A DNA stretch of 64,000 nucleotides from Gilliamella sp. Choc5-1 (GTDB lineage: Bacteria; Pseudomonadota; Gammaproteobacteria; Enterobacterales; Orbaceae), in NCBI RefSeq assembly GCF_001690595.1, contig NZ_LZHH01000016.1:57868-121867 (forward strand), read 5' to 3'. Of the stretch, positions 10,868 through 20,691 are shown piece after piece. Each line of letters opens with the position of its first letter. Within the stretch, counting starts at the first letter, position 1. The notes below the pieces were generated by a model. The model was given only the letters and a program-made list of their open reading frames with translations, had not been told where the DNA came from and searched no databases. The position numbers and the translations under genes were made by a program.

Positions 10868-11671
10868 TTAGTTACGTAATTTTTCGGGCCACTCGTTTTG
10901 AGTAGAAACTAATAAATCCTTAACAATTCTAGGATTACCCGCAACAACATTGCCCGAAACCATATAATTATTGCCACCTGCAAAATCGGTAATAACACCA
11001 CCTGCTTCACGCAAAATCAACTCACCGCCAGCAATATCCCATGGTTTTAAGCCAATTTCAAAAAAGCCATCTAAACGACCTGCGGCAACATAGGCAAGAT
11101 CTAAAGCGGCAGAACCAGTGCGACGAAAATCGCCACATCTAACAAATAATTTTTGTAATACGCCAAAATAACTATCGCTATATTGTTTAGCTTTAAACGG
11201 AAAAGCCATTGCTAGCACGCTACCGTCTAAATCTTTCGCATTACTCACTCGAATACGATAACCATTAAGTTGGGCGCCTTTACCACGAGCCGCTGTAAAC
11301 AGCTCATTACTCATTGGATTATAAACAACGGCAATTTCGGTTTTACCTTTAACCCGAGCTGCGATAGACACTGCAAAATGAGGGATATTTTTAATAAAAT
11401 TGGTAGTACCATCAATTGGGTCAATTATCCACTGAGTATCGGCATCATTACCTTTAGCTAAGCCGCTTTCTTCGGCAATGATAGTATGGTCAGGATAAGC
11501 TTTTTTAATTGTTTCAATAATCAAAGCTTCAGCCGCACGATCGGCATTAGTGGCAAAATCATTAGCGCCTTTGGTTTCGATTTCGATTGAACTAGGATTT
11601 TCATAAGCCTTAATGGCCACATTGCCTGCTTTACGAGCAGCACGAATAGCAATATTCAGCATCGGATGCAT
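10868..11671 (-). CDS. suhB: Inositol-1-monophosphatase SuhB
   Basis: Magnesium-dependent phosphatase of the inositol monophosphatase family. In E. coli SuhB also joins rRNA antitermination complexes with NusA. The metal-binding residues are visible: EE at 67-68, DPIDGTTNF at 84-92 and WDIAGGELILREAGG near 215. The 267-aa sequence follows E. coli SuhB closely from the first residues (MHPMLNIAIRAARKAGN). It is a single gene read toward copA, with about 130 bp between. Confidence 0.95.
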   Translation of the reverse strand: MHPMLNIAIRAARKAGNVAIKAYENPSSIEIETKGANDFATNADRAAEALIIETIKKAYPDHTIIAEESGLAKGNDADTQWIIDPIDGTTNFIKNIPHFAVSIAARVKGKTEIAVVYNPMSNELFTAARGKGAQLNGYRIRVSNAKDLDGSVLAMAFPFKAKQYSDSYFGVLQKLFVRCGDFRRTGSAALDLAYVAAGRLDGFFEIGLKPWDIAGGELILREAGGVITDFAGGNNYMVSGNVVAGNPRIVKDLLVSTQNEWPEKLRN

Positions 11672-11946
11672 AAATTTATTCCAATTGATGATGTTAAAGA
11701 ACGGATTATATTAGTATGACATCTGCCATACTAAAAACTGTTACATAGTATAAAGGTTTTGTGACTTTATTGCCAGAGTGTTGGGAATTGATAGGTAAAG
11801 CTCGCTTGAATTAATTATATTGATAACGGCTATCCTTTTGTTTATATTTCAAGAACGATCCTGTAAATAAATTTGTATATTTGCTGATTTTTGCTTGATA
11901 CGCTGAGTATCACGTAGTTTATCTAAACTGTAGGAAAACGCAGAGT

Positions 11947-12783
11947 TGTTTACACTTCATGGTTAAAATAATCCTCTAAAAACTCATAAGGCGTTTTCCC
12001 TGAAATCGCTTTATGTGGTTTAACGGTATTATAAAAATTAATAAAGCGTTTCAGTTTTTGTTTTCTATCTATTGAATCGCTAAATATATGCTGATTATGC
12101 CACATCGCAATTCAAAGTTCGTATCACTCTTTCGGCTTTCCTATTCGTTTGTGGGCAGGCGGGTTTGGTGAATTTTTGATTAATACGGGGGTTGTTACAC
12201 GTTTTAACAAATAAGTGTTCGCTGGTGCCTTGATATTCACGTCCATTATCGGAATAAACACATTCAATAGTATAAGGACATTGGGTTAACATATCGTTTT
12301 GTAAAAATTGTGCCGCGCTAAATTGGGATTTATCAGGGTAAATACCCGCATAAAGCTCACGTGAAAAATCATCAATACCGACAAATAAATATTCTCTCGT
12401 TTGCTGTTTCGTGTCATTTTTAAGTAAAGGTAAACGTTTGGTATCAACGTGTAGCATTTCTCCCGGATAGGTTTTGTTATAGCGTTTAGCTTGCCGCCTT
12501 AATTTATCTTCAATCGATTTTTCGACTTTAACCAGACGTTTAATTCAATAACGAATGGTTTTATAACGTTCATTCTTACTGGTTAAAGGCACAAAAAGCT
12601 TCAATCGGGCTTTCTTTAGTACATTATAAATGGTAAGCCGACTGACCATAAAGCGTTTTGCCAAATCAGTGACCGTTATTTTTTCTTTATGATATAAGCG
12701 CCATATCTCTTGTCTGTGATAAGCCGTTAGTTTTGTTTTTTTATGTATATTCATTACAGTAGTTTCTCAAATTACTGTAAACA
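11947..12783 (-). mobile_element. Degenerate IS481-type insertion sequence
   Basis: The two ends carry inverted TGTTTACA (11947-11954 and, complemented, 12776-12783), extended by a few matching bases outward on both sides. The unit is about 837 bp and holds one broken transposase gene on the minus strand. A second, more broken copy with the same ends lies at 45312-45962, which supports these boundaries. No clear target duplication was identified. Confidence 0.75.
11950..12754 (-). pseudogene. IS481-type transposase, stop codon plus frameshift
   Basis: The frame starts with a helix-turn-helix (TVTDLAKRFMVSRLTIYNVL, residues 30-49), reaches a TGA at 12545-12547, and continues in the same frame after it. 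The DDE core follows: HVDTKRLPLL, FVGIDDFSRELYAGI and VYSDNGREYQG. Near 12105, after VIRTLNCDV, the frame is lost. The correct C-terminus (MWHNQHIF ... KPHKAISGKTPYEFLEDYF) is found in another frame and ends at 11950. One nonsense and one frameshift change make it inactive unless both are bypassed. Family name is inferred from domain order and the GxxDDxSR and SDNGxE motifs. Confidence 0.8.
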
Positions 12784-12841
12784 ACGCTAGTAAATCCTAC
12801 ATCTAAACAGATATTTTATTTAAATAAATAAAACTGCGCCA

Positions 12842-12884
12842 TTTTTGTCAAAAAGTTTCAGGAGTGTACTACGTTTATGTATAA
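12842..12884 (-). repeat. Dispersed TCCTGAA/ACAAAA element, long form
   Basis: On the minus strand this reads ATACATAAACG, then TAGTACACTCCTGAAACTTT and TTGACAAAAA. It is almost the same as 45648-45690, and in both places it abuts the same break point in an IS481-type transposase fragment. Confidence 0.7.
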
Positions 12885-12911
12885 AGACTATAAAAAATCA
12901 AATAATTAAAT

Positions 12912-13048
12912 TCGGAAAGATATTCTCTAGTTTGCTGTTTGATTTGATTTTTAAGTAACGGTAAACCTTTGGTATCAACCTGTCGTATTTCGCTCAGAAA
13001 GCTTTTGTTATCACCTTTAGCTTGCCGCCTTAATTTATTTTCAATGGA
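12912..13048 (-). pseudogene. Fragment of a second IS481-type transposase
   Basis: On the minus strand this stretch encodes remnants matching the linker and first DDE strand (KLRRQAKGDNKSFLSEIRQ, then VDTKGLPLLKN, then QQTREY). It is closer to the copy at 45.5 kb than to the neighbouring copy at 12 kb, sharing EIRQVDTKGLP. It breaks off at the same point as the 45.5-kb copy, where the dispersed element begins. From 13049 to about 13210 I see nothing more that can be named. Confidence 0.65.
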
Positions 13049-13221
13049 CTTAAAAGGGGGGATTTACAGTGAGGCACTTAATGAGGGAAATAATAAAAAA
13101 GCTTCATTCCACAGATGTTATACACCAATTTTAATTGTTTTATATGAGCTAACACAATGAGATCAACAGATGTCTAAGGATTACAAACTATCCTACAAAT
13201 AATATCTTAAAAAAACAAAAA

Positions 13222-13237
13222 CTGTATTTATTTACAG
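13222..13237 (+). promoter_or_regulatory. LexA (SOS) box upstream of recN
   Basis: CTGTATTTATTTACAG has the full CTG-N10-CAG form of the gammaproteobacterial LexA operator, with CTGT and ACAG arms. It lies 55 bp before the recN start. recN is a classic SOS gene, so LexA control is the natural reading. Confidence 0.85.
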
Positions 13238-13291
13238 TGTTTTTACTGCTATACTGCCAATATTATAACTAGCCTTATGTATTAATTTATT

Positions 13292-14953
13292 ATGATAACT
13301 CAACTAACTATTAATAATTTTGCTATCGTCGATCGGTTGCTTGTGGATTTTTCTTTGGGGATGACAGCAATTACGGGTGAAACAGGAGCAGGGAAGTCGA
13401 TTGCTATTGACGCATTGGGATTATGTTTAGGAAATCGTTCTGATGCTTCATCTATTCGGCATGGTGCTGAACGTGTGGATATTTCGGCTTGTTTTGTGCT
13501 TGATGATACGCCAGCGGCTTTTGCTTGGTTACACGAAAACCAACTTGATGAAGGCAATGAGTGTATTTTGCGACGAGTGATTAATCAAGACGGGCGCTCT
13601 AAAGCGTTTATTAATGGCCGTGCTGTTCCTATTTCGCAATTAAAAGATTTGGGGCAAATGTTGATTCAAATTCATGGACAACATGAACATCAGCGTCTGT
13701 TACGCAGTGATTATCAGCAATTGTTGTTAAATCATTATATGAATGAACCAACACTACTTGCCCAAATGCATCAATCCTATAAGCAATGGAAAGAGGCAAC
13801 ACGAGCTTATCAGCAATACGAAACAACACGGCAAGAGCGTGATGCGCATATGCAGCTTTTGCAATATCAATTGAAAGAGCTCAATGAGTTTTCGCCCATT
13901 GAGGGGGAATATCAACAAATTGATGAAGAATACAAACGGTTATCTAATAGCGAACAGTTAATTAACTTAAGCCAGCAATCTGTTATGTTGTTAGACGAGG
14001 CGGACGACTATAACATCAGCAATTTGCTAAACAGTGTAAAAAATAGTGTTCAAGAACTAACCTCGCTCGATCCTACGTTAAATAATGTTTATAACATGTT
14101 GGAAGACGCATCGATCCAAATTAAAGAAGCAAGCGATGAGCTTCGTCACTATAGTGAACGTTTAGAGCTTGATCCTGCTCGAGTTATGCAACTAGAACAG
14201 CGGTTATCTAAACAGATTGCTTTGGCGCGTAAACATCATGTCTTGCCCGAAGAATTGCCAAATTTACATCAAACTTTGTTAGCTGAATTTAAGCAAATTA
14301 ATCAGCAAGATGAGCAAAGTGAACAACTTAAAAATGATATTACTAAATACCATCAAATCGCTGTCGAAATTGCCACAAAATTGCATCAAAAAAGATTAAC
14401 AATAAGCAAAACACTAGCCAAAAAAGTGACCACTATCATGCATGACTTATCAATGCCAAATGGTCAATTTAGTATTGATGTTGTTTTTGATGAAAATCGA
14501 TTAAATGAAGATGGTGCCGATCAGGTAACATTTTTAGTCAGCACCAATGCAGGACAAAGCGCACAACCGCTTGCAAAAGTGGCTTCAGGCGGTGAGTTGT
14601 CGCGTATTGCTTTGGCAATTCAGGTGTTAACTGCTCAAAAAATGGATACGCCAGCTTTAATTTTTGATGAAATTGATGTTGGTATTAGTGGACCAACAGC
14701 GGCAAAAGTCGGCCAGTTATTAAGGCAACTTGGTGAATCAACGCAAGTGATCACAGTAACCCACTTGCCACAAGTTGCAGGGCAAGCAAATCAGCACTAT
14801 TTTGTTAGCAAACAAACCAACGGCAAGCAGACATCAACCGATATGCAAAAGCTAGATAATACAGGGCGTTTAAACGAACTTGCTCGGTTATTAGGGGGCG
14901 ACAAAATTACTGATGCAACATTAGCCAATGCGAAAGAGCTACTTATTATCTAA
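13292..14953 (+). CDS. recN: DNA repair protein RecN
   Basis: SMC-like ATPase that acts in double-strand break repair. Walker A GETGAGKS is at 29-36. A central coiled-coil region (about 150-370) is rich in Glu and Gln. The ABC signature [14 protein letters not shown] and Walker [15 protein letters not shown] follow near 425-470. The length of 553 aa equals that of E. coli RecN, and similarity runs end to end. A LexA box 55 bp upstream points to SOS induction. The gene lies beside decayed IS material and reads toward coaBC, 51 bp away. Confidence 0.96.
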   Translation: MITQLTINNFAIVDRLLVDFSLGMTAITGETGAGKSIAIDALGLCLGNRSDASSIRHGAERVDISACFVLDDTPAAFAWLHENQLDEGNECILRRVINQDGRSKAFINGRAVPISQLKDLGQMLIQIHGQHEHQRLLRSDYQQLLLNHYMNEPTLLAQMHQSYKQWKEATRAYQQYETTRQERDAHMQLLQYQLKELNEFSPIEGEYQQIDEEYKRLSNSEQLINLSQQSVMLLDEADDYNISNLLNSVKNSVQELTSLDPTLNNVYNMLEDASIQIKEASDELRHYSERLELDPARVMQLEQRLSKQIALARKHHVLPEELPNLHQTLLAEFKQINQQDEQSEQLKNDITKYHQIAVEIATKLHQKRLTISKTLAKKVTTIMHDLSMPNGQFSIDVVFDENRLNEDGADQVTFLVSTNAGQSAQPLAKVASGGELSRIALAIQVLTAQKMDTPALIFDEIDVGISGPTAAKVGQLLRQLGESTQVITVTHLPQVAGQANQHYFVSKQTNGKQTSTDMQKLDNTGRLNELARLLGGDKITDATLANAKELLII

Positions 14954-15004
14954 CCGAATTGTGGTAATATAACGCTTTCATTTTGGTAGGAAGGAAGTTG
15001 GCTT

Positions 15005-16231
15005 ATGAGTCTATCGGGTAAACGTATCTTATTAGGAATTACTGGCGGAATTGCTGCTTATAAATGCCCTGATCTGGTTCGTCATTTAAAAAAATGTGGC
15101 GCACAAGTGCGTGTTGTTTTGACTGATTCTGCTAGCCATTTTGTTACCAAAATGACATTACAAGCAGTTTCGGGCAATTCGGTATCGAGTGATTTATTTG
15201 ATCCATCTGCCGAGCTGTCTATGAGCCATATTGAACTGGCCAAATGGGCCGATTTAGTCCTTATTGCCCCAGCAACTGCCAATATTATTGCCAAAATGGC
15301 AAATGGTATTGCCGATGATTTATTATCAACAGTTTGCTTAGCAACCCCGTCGCCAATTGTCATTACACCAGCTATGAATCAACAAATGTATAAAGCGGCT
15401 GCGACGCAACATAACTTATCAGTATTAACATCAAGAAACACCTTAATTTTAGGGCCTGACAGTGGCTTTCAAGCCTGTGGTGATATTGGGCCAGGGCGAA
15501 TGTTAGAGCCTGAAACAATTGTTGAAAATATTAAACAGTATTTTTCAGCCACTGCGGCACTTTCAGGCATATCGATAACGATTACAGCAGGGCCAACAAT
15601 TGAAGAAATCGATCCTGTCCGTTATATTAGTAATTACAGTTCGGGTAAAATGGGTTTTGCAATTGCAAATGCCGCGGCACAAATGGGAGCAACAGTCACC
15701 TTAATTAGTGGCCCTGTTCATTTAGATACCCCAAATAATGTTAACCGAATTGATGTTAAAAGCGCTAGGCAGATGTACGACGAAGCATTGGAGCATGCCC
15801 AAAAATCGACGATTTTTATTTCTTGTGCCGCCGTTGCTGATTATCATGCAAAAACAATTGCGACGCAAAAAATAAAAAAAACCGGCGATAACGATGAGCT
15901 TGTGATTGAATTAGTAAAAAATCCCGACATTGTCGCAAGCGTTGCAGCATTAAAAAAACATCGCCCTTTTGTCGTTGGATTTGCTGCCGAAACCAATGAT
16001 GTTAAAGCTTATGCACTAAAAAAATTAACGACAAAAAACCTGGATTTAATTTGCGCTAATGATGTTTCAGACAAGAGCATTGGCTTTAATTCTGATCAAA
16101 ATGCGTTAACGCTATATTGGCAAAATGGTGAGCAAACGTTACCATTAAGCAACAAACAACAATTAGCAATACAACTGCTTGAAGCAGTTATAAAACGATA
16201 TAAAGCGAGTCACGATGAAAAGAAAAATTGA
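15005..16231 (+). CDS. coaBC: Bifunctional phosphopantothenoylcysteine decarboxylase/synthetase
   Basis: Carries out two steps of coenzyme A synthesis: joining cysteine to 4'-phosphopantothenate and decarboxylating the product. The N-terminal flavoprotein decarboxylase domain (CoaC, about 1-185) shows [10 protein letters not shown], a PAMNQQMY motif and the flexible-flap segment GDIGPGRM. The CoaB synthetase domain (about 190-400) shows [18 protein letters not shown] and FAAET. Length 408 aa is normal. AGGAAGG precedes the ATG. The gene overlaps dut by 17 bp and starts the coaBC-dut-slmA operon. Confidence 0.96.
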   Translation: MSLSGKRILLGITGGIAAYKCPDLVRHLKKCGAQVRVVLTDSASHFVTKMTLQAVSGNSVSSDLFDPSAELSMSHIELAKWADLVLIAPATANIIAKMANGIADDLLSTVCLATPSPIVITPAMNQQMYKAAATQHNLSVLTSRNTLILGPDSGFQACGDIGPGRMLEPETIVENIKQYFSATAALSGISITITAGPTIEEIDPVRYISNYSSGKMGFAIANAAAQMGATVTLISGPVHLDTPNNVNRIDVKSARQMYDEALEHAQKSTIFISCAAVADYHAKTIATQKIKKTGDNDELVIELVKNPDIVASVAALKKHRPFVVGFAAETNDVKAYALKKLTTKNLDLICANDVSDKSIGFNSDQNALTLYWQNGEQTLPLSNKQQLAIQLLEAVIKRYKASHDEKKN

Positions 16232-16673
16232 TATAAAAGTATTAGATAAACGTTTAGGAAATGAATTTCCACTACCTACTTATGCAACTGAAGGATCAGC
16301 GGGTATTGATTTGCGTGCAATGTTTGATAAAACAACTGAAATCAAACCTGGCGAAACCATTTTAACGCCAACAGGTTTATCAATGCATATTGCAGATCCT
16401 AGTTTAGCGGCATTAGTGTTACCGCGTTCAGGACTTGGTTCAAAAAATGGTATTGTGCTTGGTAATTTGGTTGGTTTGATTGATTCGGACTATCAAGGTC
16501 AATTGTTTGTGCCTGTTTGGAATCGAAGCCAAACCCCTTTTGTGATTGAAGCAGGCGATCGAATTGCCCAACTAATCATTGTTCCGGTTGTACAAGCCGA
16601 ATTTAACATTGTTGATGAATTTGTTGAATCAGCACGAGGCGAAGGTGGTTTTGGACATTCGGGTAAAAAATGA
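16215..16673 (+). CDS. dut: Deoxyuridine 5'-triphosphate nucleotidohydrolase
   Basis: Splits dUTP to dUMP and pyrophosphate, keeping uracil out of DNA and feeding dTMP synthesis. The trimeric dUTPase motifs are present: GSAGIDLRA (motif 1), [11 protein letters not shown] (2), [11 protein letters not shown] (3), GDRIAQLI (4) and [11 protein letters not shown] (5, the C-terminal lid). Length 152 aa matches E. coli Dut (151-152). The start lies inside coaBC and the stop overlaps slmA, so translation is probably coupled. Confidence 0.97.
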   Translation: MKRKIDIKVLDKRLGNEFPLPTYATEGSAGIDLRAMFDKTTEIKPGETILTPTGLSMHIADPSLAALVLPRSGLGSKNGIVLGNLVGLIDSDYQGQLFVPVWNRSQTPFVIEAGDRIAQLIIVPVVQAEFNIVDEFVESARGEGGFGHSGKK

Positions 16674-17263
16674 TCGTGAGTAGCAAAAATAGAAATCGCA
16701 AAGAAGACATATTACAAGCATTAGCCAAAATGCTTGAATCCAATGAAGGTACACAACGCATTACGACAGCTAAATTAGCGGCAACAGTTGGAGTTTCTGA
16801 GGCAGCGCTTTATCGACATTTTCCTAGCAAAACCAAAATGTTTGAAAGCTTAATTGTCTATATTGAAGATATCTTGTTGTCTCGGATTAATGTCATTATG
16901 AAAGATGAGCCAAACACCTATACTCGCTTACAACTTATTCTTGCATTGATATTAGGCTTTTCTGAAAAAAACCCAGGATTAACTCGAATTATGACTGGGC
17001 ACGCATTAATGTTTGAACAAGATCAATTACAAGAACGCATTAGCCAACTATTTGAACGAATTGAAACACAAATTAAGCAAGTCTTACGAGAACGTAAAAT
17101 TCGTGAAGGCGTTGCGTTTAGTACTGATGAACGTATTTTATCTAGCCAATTATTGGCTTTTTGCGAGGGTATGATGGTACGTTATTCTCGTTCAGGTTTT
17201 AAACATCTACCAACAACTGATTTTGATACACGTTGGGCTTTATTGGCCAAACAACTGATTTAG
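16670..17263 (+). CDS. slmA: Nucleoid occlusion factor SlmA (TetR fold)
   Basis: DNA-binding protein that stops FtsZ from forming division rings over the chromosome. The TetR helix-turn-helix is at about 30-60 ([20 protein letters not shown]), preceded by [14 protein letters not shown]. The 197-aa length and gene order (coaBC-dut-slmA) are the same as in E. coli. The ATG overlaps the dut stop as ATGA. It is the last gene of this tight operon; mscS starts 60 bp later with its own AGGA site. Confidence 0.94.
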   Translation: MIVSSKNRNRKEDILQALAKMLESNEGTQRITTAKLAATVGVSEAALYRHFPSKTKMFESLIVYIEDILLSRINVIMKDEPNTYTRLQLILALILGFSEKNPGLTRIMTGHALMFEQDQLQERISQLFERIETQIKQVLRERKIREGVAFSTDERILSSQLLAFCEGMMVRYSRSGFKHLPTTDFDTRWALLAKQLI

Positions 17264-17322
17264 TTCATGCTGATAAAACACGTTGACAGAAATATCAGTT
17301 ACCGATTACTGAGGATAATAAT

Positions 17323-18174
17323 ATGAGTGATAATAATACAAATTTCGAACTCTTTTTAAATCATGTCATTTATTTTATCAAAAGATATGATGGGGTTGTA
17401 TTTAGTTATATTGCCCATTTCTGCTTTGCTATTCTTATTTTTGTTATTGGTAGAACTATCGCTAGGTTTATTAGCAACCAATTAAAACGCATATTATCAA
17501 ACCGCCATGTTGACCCAACTGTTGTTAAATTTGTCAGCGCCTTATCATACTATGCCATCGTTATAATGACATTAGTTGCGGTGTTAGGCCAATTAGGTGT
17601 ACAAACTGCATCGATTGTTGCTATTATTGGTGCGGCGGGGTTAGCGGTTGGTTTGGCATTACAAGGGTCGCTATCCAACTTTGCAGCTGGCGTTATTTTA
17701 ATTATTTTCCGCCCATTTAAAGTAGGCGAAACAGTTGTGATTAATAGCCAACAAGGTGTGGTTGATTCAATACAAATTTTTTCAACATCTATTATTACAC
17801 CAACCAACGAACTAGTTATAATTCCTAACAGCCAAGTGGTAAGTGCTAATATTATCAATTATACACGCTTACCAGAAAGACGTTTAGATTTGGTAGTTAA
17901 TGTTGGTTATGATTCAGATATTCAAACCGTTTACCGAGTATTGAAACAAGCCGTTGATAAAACAAAAAATATATTAACAACTAAAGAGCCAACTATTCGA
18001 TTAGATGTTTTAGATGCTTCTTCAATGAATTTTAATGTATTAGTTTGGACATTAAATGAAAACTACGGAGCAGTAAAAGGTGAACTACTTGAAAATATCA
18101 AAAATGGATTGAATGAAAATAATATTAATATTCCATACCCAACTATGGATGTAAATGTTAACAGTAAGTCGTAA
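17323..18174 (+). CDS. mscS: Small-conductance mechanosensitive channel MscS
   Basis: Inner-membrane channel that opens under membrane tension to release solutes on osmotic downshock. Three transmembrane helices are seen at about 28-48, 70-90 and 95-130. The glycine- and alanine-rich pore helix TM3 (AAGLAVGLALQGSLSNFAAG) is diagnostic. The beta domain (FRPFKVGETVVI, then TIITPTNELVIIPNSQ) and the cytoplasmic C-domain follow. Length 283 aa matches E. coli MscS (286). A clear hairpin with a T run follows at 18212. Confidence 0.95.
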   Translation: MSDNNTNFELFLNHVIYFIKRYDGVVFSYIAHFCFAILIFVIGRTIARFISNQLKRILSNRHVDPTVVKFVSALSYYAIVIMTLVAVLGQLGVQTASIVAIIGAAGLAVGLALQGSLSNFAAGVILIIFRPFKVGETVVINSQQGVVDSIQIFSTSIITPTNELVIIPNSQVVSANIINYTRLPERRLDLVVNVGYDSDIQTVYRVLKQAVDKTKNILTTKEPTIRLDVLDASSMNFNVLVWTLNENYGAVKGELLENIKNGLNENNINIPYPTMDVNVNSKS

Positions 18175-18211
18175 TTTATAAAATAATATATTATTAAACA
18201 TCTAATTATTT

Positions 18212-18248
18212 AAAATGCCGTCAATATTTATCAACGGCATTTTTTATT
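18212..18248 (+). terminator. Rho-independent terminator after mscS
   Basis: AAAATGCCGT and ACGGCATTTT pair around a 12-nt loop, and the 3' arm runs into TTTTTATT. Typical intrinsic terminator for mscS; it can also work for the convergent cysE. Confidence 0.85.
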
Positions 18249-18300
18249 ATCTAGTTAGCCGTAAAACCTCGTCCTTTAGGGGGAGAGTATGTCAACTTAA

Positions 18301-19095
18301 TTAAATATCTTGATCCATATTTAACGCGGGTTTTTCGCAATCAGGACAACCCACTACTTTAGCAGGTACACCTGCAACGGTGGTATGTTGTGGCACAGGA
18401 TCTAGCACAACAGAACCTGCTCCAATTTTGGCACCTTTGCCGATTTCGATATTACCTAAAATCGTTGAGTGAGCACCAATCATTACCCCTTCTCTAATTT
18501 TGGGATGACGATCACCGTTTTCTTTACCTGTACCGCCTAATGTAACAGATTGCAAAATAGAAACATCATTCTCAATTACGACTGTTTCACCAATCACAAT
18601 GCCCGTTGCGTGATCAAACATCACACCACAACCAATTTTTGCCGCAGGATGAATATCCACCCCAAACACTATCGCAATTTGGCTTTGTAGAAAAATGGCA
18701 AGTGATTTACGGTTTTGCTTCCAAAGCCAATGAGCAATTCGATAAGCTTGCAAGGACAAAAATCCTTTGTAATAAAGAAGTGGTGTTGAGTAGTAATTTG
18801 TTGCAGGATCGCGAATATAAACAGCACTAATATCACTTACCGCAAATTGGATGAGGCTTTCATCAGCTTGATAAGCCTGCCTAGCAATTTCACGAATTTC
18901 AATAGCGGGCATAACCTGAGAAACAAGTTTATTAGCTAAAATATAGCTTAAAGCACTGCCCAAATCTTCATGATTAAGTAAAGTTGCATGGAAATAACTT
19001 GCTAGCATTGGCTCGCTTTCCACTAATTCAAAAGCCTCTTGCCGAATGGTTTGCCATAACATCTCGGGTTTAACAACTACTTTTACATCATTCAC
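18301..19095 (-). CDS. cysE: Serine O-acetyltransferase
   Basis: Makes O-acetylserine from serine and acetyl-CoA, the first step of cysteine synthesis. The N-terminal alpha-helical domain covers about 1-140. The left-handed beta-helix of hexapeptide repeats follows (AAKIGCGVMFDHATGIVIGE, then ENDVSILQSVTLGG and GAKIGAGSVVLDPVP). The catalytic His in FDHATG and the DIHPAAKIG segment are kept. At 264 aa it is close to E. coli CysE (273), with a slightly different C-terminal tail, the part that mediates cysteine feedback and CysK binding. It ends in DMDQDI-like acidic residues with a terminal Ile, which fits binding to CysK. Confidence 0.95.
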   Translation of the reverse strand: MNDVKVVVKPEMLWQTIRQEAFELVESEPMLASYFHATLLNHEDLGSALSYILANKLVSQVMPAIEIREIARQAYQADESLIQFAVSDISAVYIRDPATNYYSTPLLYYKGFLSLQAYRIAHWLWKQNRKSLAIFLQSQIAIVFGVDIHPAAKIGCGVMFDHATGIVIGETVVIENDVSILQSVTLGGTGKENGDRHPKIREGVMIGAHSTILGNIEIGKGAKIGAGSVVLDPVPQHTTVAGVPAKVVGCPDCEKPALNMDQDI

Positions 19096-19191
19096 TACAA
19101 GTCCCTATACTCAATAACTAAAATTGCTAATATTGTTTCGCAAACTTTCCTTGGAAGCAAGGATTGTATTGATTTAATGTTGATAAAAAAG

Positions 19192-19220
19192 AAAAATGGA
19201 AACAATATGTTCCCATTTTT
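19192..19220 (-). terminator. Terminator after cscB
   Basis: On the minus strand AAAAATGG and CCATTTTT pair around a short loop with one bulge, and the 3' arm leads into TTCTTTTTT. It lies 25 bp beyond the cscB stop. Confidence 0.7.
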
Positions 19221-19244
19221 GTAATTATTAGCGCTAATTTAAAA

Positions 19245-20489
19245 CTATTGTTGATTTGCCTTTTTCTCGTCACTTAAAGTAAATATTGCTATTATCGAAG
19301 TAAGTAAAACAACTCCTGCAAGCACATAAAATGTTGTTGCATATCCTGTCTTATCAAATAATTTACCCACCAACCATGACAACACAATAACACCAAGATT
19401 TGATGAAATATTAAAACCAACTAAGTAAAGTGTAGCAGATAACCTTGCATCAAAATTACCTACAATATATTTAAACATTGCCAAAATAAATAAGGGAATT
19501 TCAATCGCATGAAATAGTTTTACTAACGAAATGAAATAAACGTTATCTAATGTTGCAGATAATGCAATTCGGCAAATCATGACTAATGCAGCAACTAATA
19601 ACGATTTTTTAGCTCCCATTTTGTTAATAAAATAAGGCGCAATAACCATACACGCTGCTTCTAAAAAGACTTGGAAGGAATTTAAATAGCCATAAACTTC
19701 ATAACCATCTTCTGGTTTGTCAAAAAAGCTAGTATAAAAATTAGGAAATAACTGCTGATCATAGATAGTATAAAAACTATAAGTACCAATAACAAACAAT
19801 ACAAATAACCAAAATTTTTGCAATCCTAAAAGCGAGAAAATTTCAGCCATTGTTGGTATAGTCGTTGTTTTTTCTGACAAAGTGGTATTGTTATTTTTAA
19901 TCGGTGATGTTTGATAGTGTTTTGGCTTAAATACAATATTAATAGTAAAAAAGATAACTGCAACAACCGATGCCATCCAAAAGTTAATATGAGGATCAAT
20001 ACCAAATAACTTACCCGCAACAAATGTTGCAGCAGCATAACCAAATGATCCCCAAAAACGAGCAGAACCAAATTCAAAGCCAAATAACCGGCTAATGCGT
20101 TCAATAAAAGAGTCAATCAAAGCGCTACCTGAAATAAAGCTGGCACTTAAAACTGGTGCACCAATACAAACACCCCAAATAAAATTATTTTGTAATAAAG
20201 GTTCATACACATAAATTAAAAATGGGCCAATAAGCATCATAATAATACTTTGAAAAGTAACAACTGCTTTACCTGTTTGTAATTTGTCTTGGATAATGCC
20301 ATAGAAAATCATAAAAAACATGGCAGCAGCAGAATTAGCAGCATAAACAATGCCTAACTGCTCACCCGATAAGCCAATTTTATTGTTTAACCAAATAGCA
20401 TAAAAAGACCACCACAGTGACCATGCGGCATAAAATGTAAAAAGGTAACCAGATGAGAACCAATAATTTCTGTTTTGTACTATATTCAT
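19245..20489 (-). CDS. cscB: Sucrose:proton symporter, LacY family
   Basis: Major facilitator permease of the oligosaccharide:H+ symporter family with about 12 membrane helices. It tracks E. coli CscB closely: SLWWSFYAIWL near the start, FYGIIQDKL in the 2-3 loop, IYVYEPLLQ, then FDQQLFP-like YDQQLFPNFY and YGYLNSFQVFLEA. I start at the ATG at 20489, which has GGG 8 bases upstream and aligns with CscB; a longer frame from 20549 would run through the operator-like repeats. Stands divergent from cscR, with shared palindromes between. Imports sucrose for CscA. Confidence 0.92.
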   Translation of the reverse strand: MNIVQNRNYWFSSGYLFTFYAAWSLWWSFYAIWLNNKIGLSGEQLGIVYAANSAAAMFFMIFYGIIQDKLQTGKAVVTFQSIIMMLIGPFLIYVYEPLLQNNFIWGVCIGAPVLSASFISGSALIDSFIERISRLFGFEFGSARFWGSFGYAAATFVAGKLFGIDPHINFWMASVVAVIFFTINIVFKPKHYQTSPIKNNNTTLSEKTTTIPTMAEIFSLLGLQKFWLFVLFVIGTYSFYTIYDQQLFPNFYTSFFDKPEDGYEVYGYLNSFQVFLEAACMVIAPYFINKMGAKKSLLVAALVMICRIALSATLDNVYFISLVKLFHAIEIPLFILAMFKYIVGNFDARLSATLYLVGFNISSNLGVIVLSWLVGKLFDKTGYATTFYVLAGVVLLTSIIAIFTLSDEKKANQQ

Positions 20490-20514
20490 ATTTATTACCC
20501 TATAATCGTTTGCG

Positions 20515-20540
20515 TTTAACGTTAACATGTTAATGTTAAC
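20515..20540. promoter_or_regulatory. CscR-type operator repeats upstream of cscB
   Basis: Three GTTAAC/TTTAAC half sites lie in a row: TTTAACGTTAAC followed by ATGTTAATGTTAAC. GTTAACGTTAAC also occurs as an exact palindrome before cscA (25175-25186). LacI-family proteins bind such sites with a central CG. The repressor is most likely CscR, encoded next door. Confidence 0.75.
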
Positions 20541-20643
20541 ATTATGCACATATTTATTAAGGGATGAACATAATCAATTTTCATAATTGCTACTTATCTC
20601 ACATTTTTTATCATTTATCATTGTGTTATCATTTGATCACGTT

Positions 20644-20662
20644 AAGATTAATCGTTAATCTT
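20644..20662. promoter_or_regulatory. Inverted repeat before cscR, possible autoregulatory operator
   Basis: AAGATTAA-TCG-TTAATCTT is a perfect 8-bp inverted repeat 30 bp before the cscR start. It resembles the cscB/cscA sites only in its TTAA-CG-TTAA core, so it may be a weaker CscR site or one for another factor. Confidence 0.5.
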
Positions 20663-20691
20663 CTATACTTGTAAGTAAAAAGGATTTATGT

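Noticed and set aside
12969..13160. 63-aa plus-strand frame
   Set aside because: It overlaps the IS481-type fragment on the other strand and has no ribosome site or domain.
20490..20549. N-terminal extension of CscB by 20 residues
   Set aside because: It would be encoded by the operator repeats, lacks a ribosome site, and is absent from known CscB.
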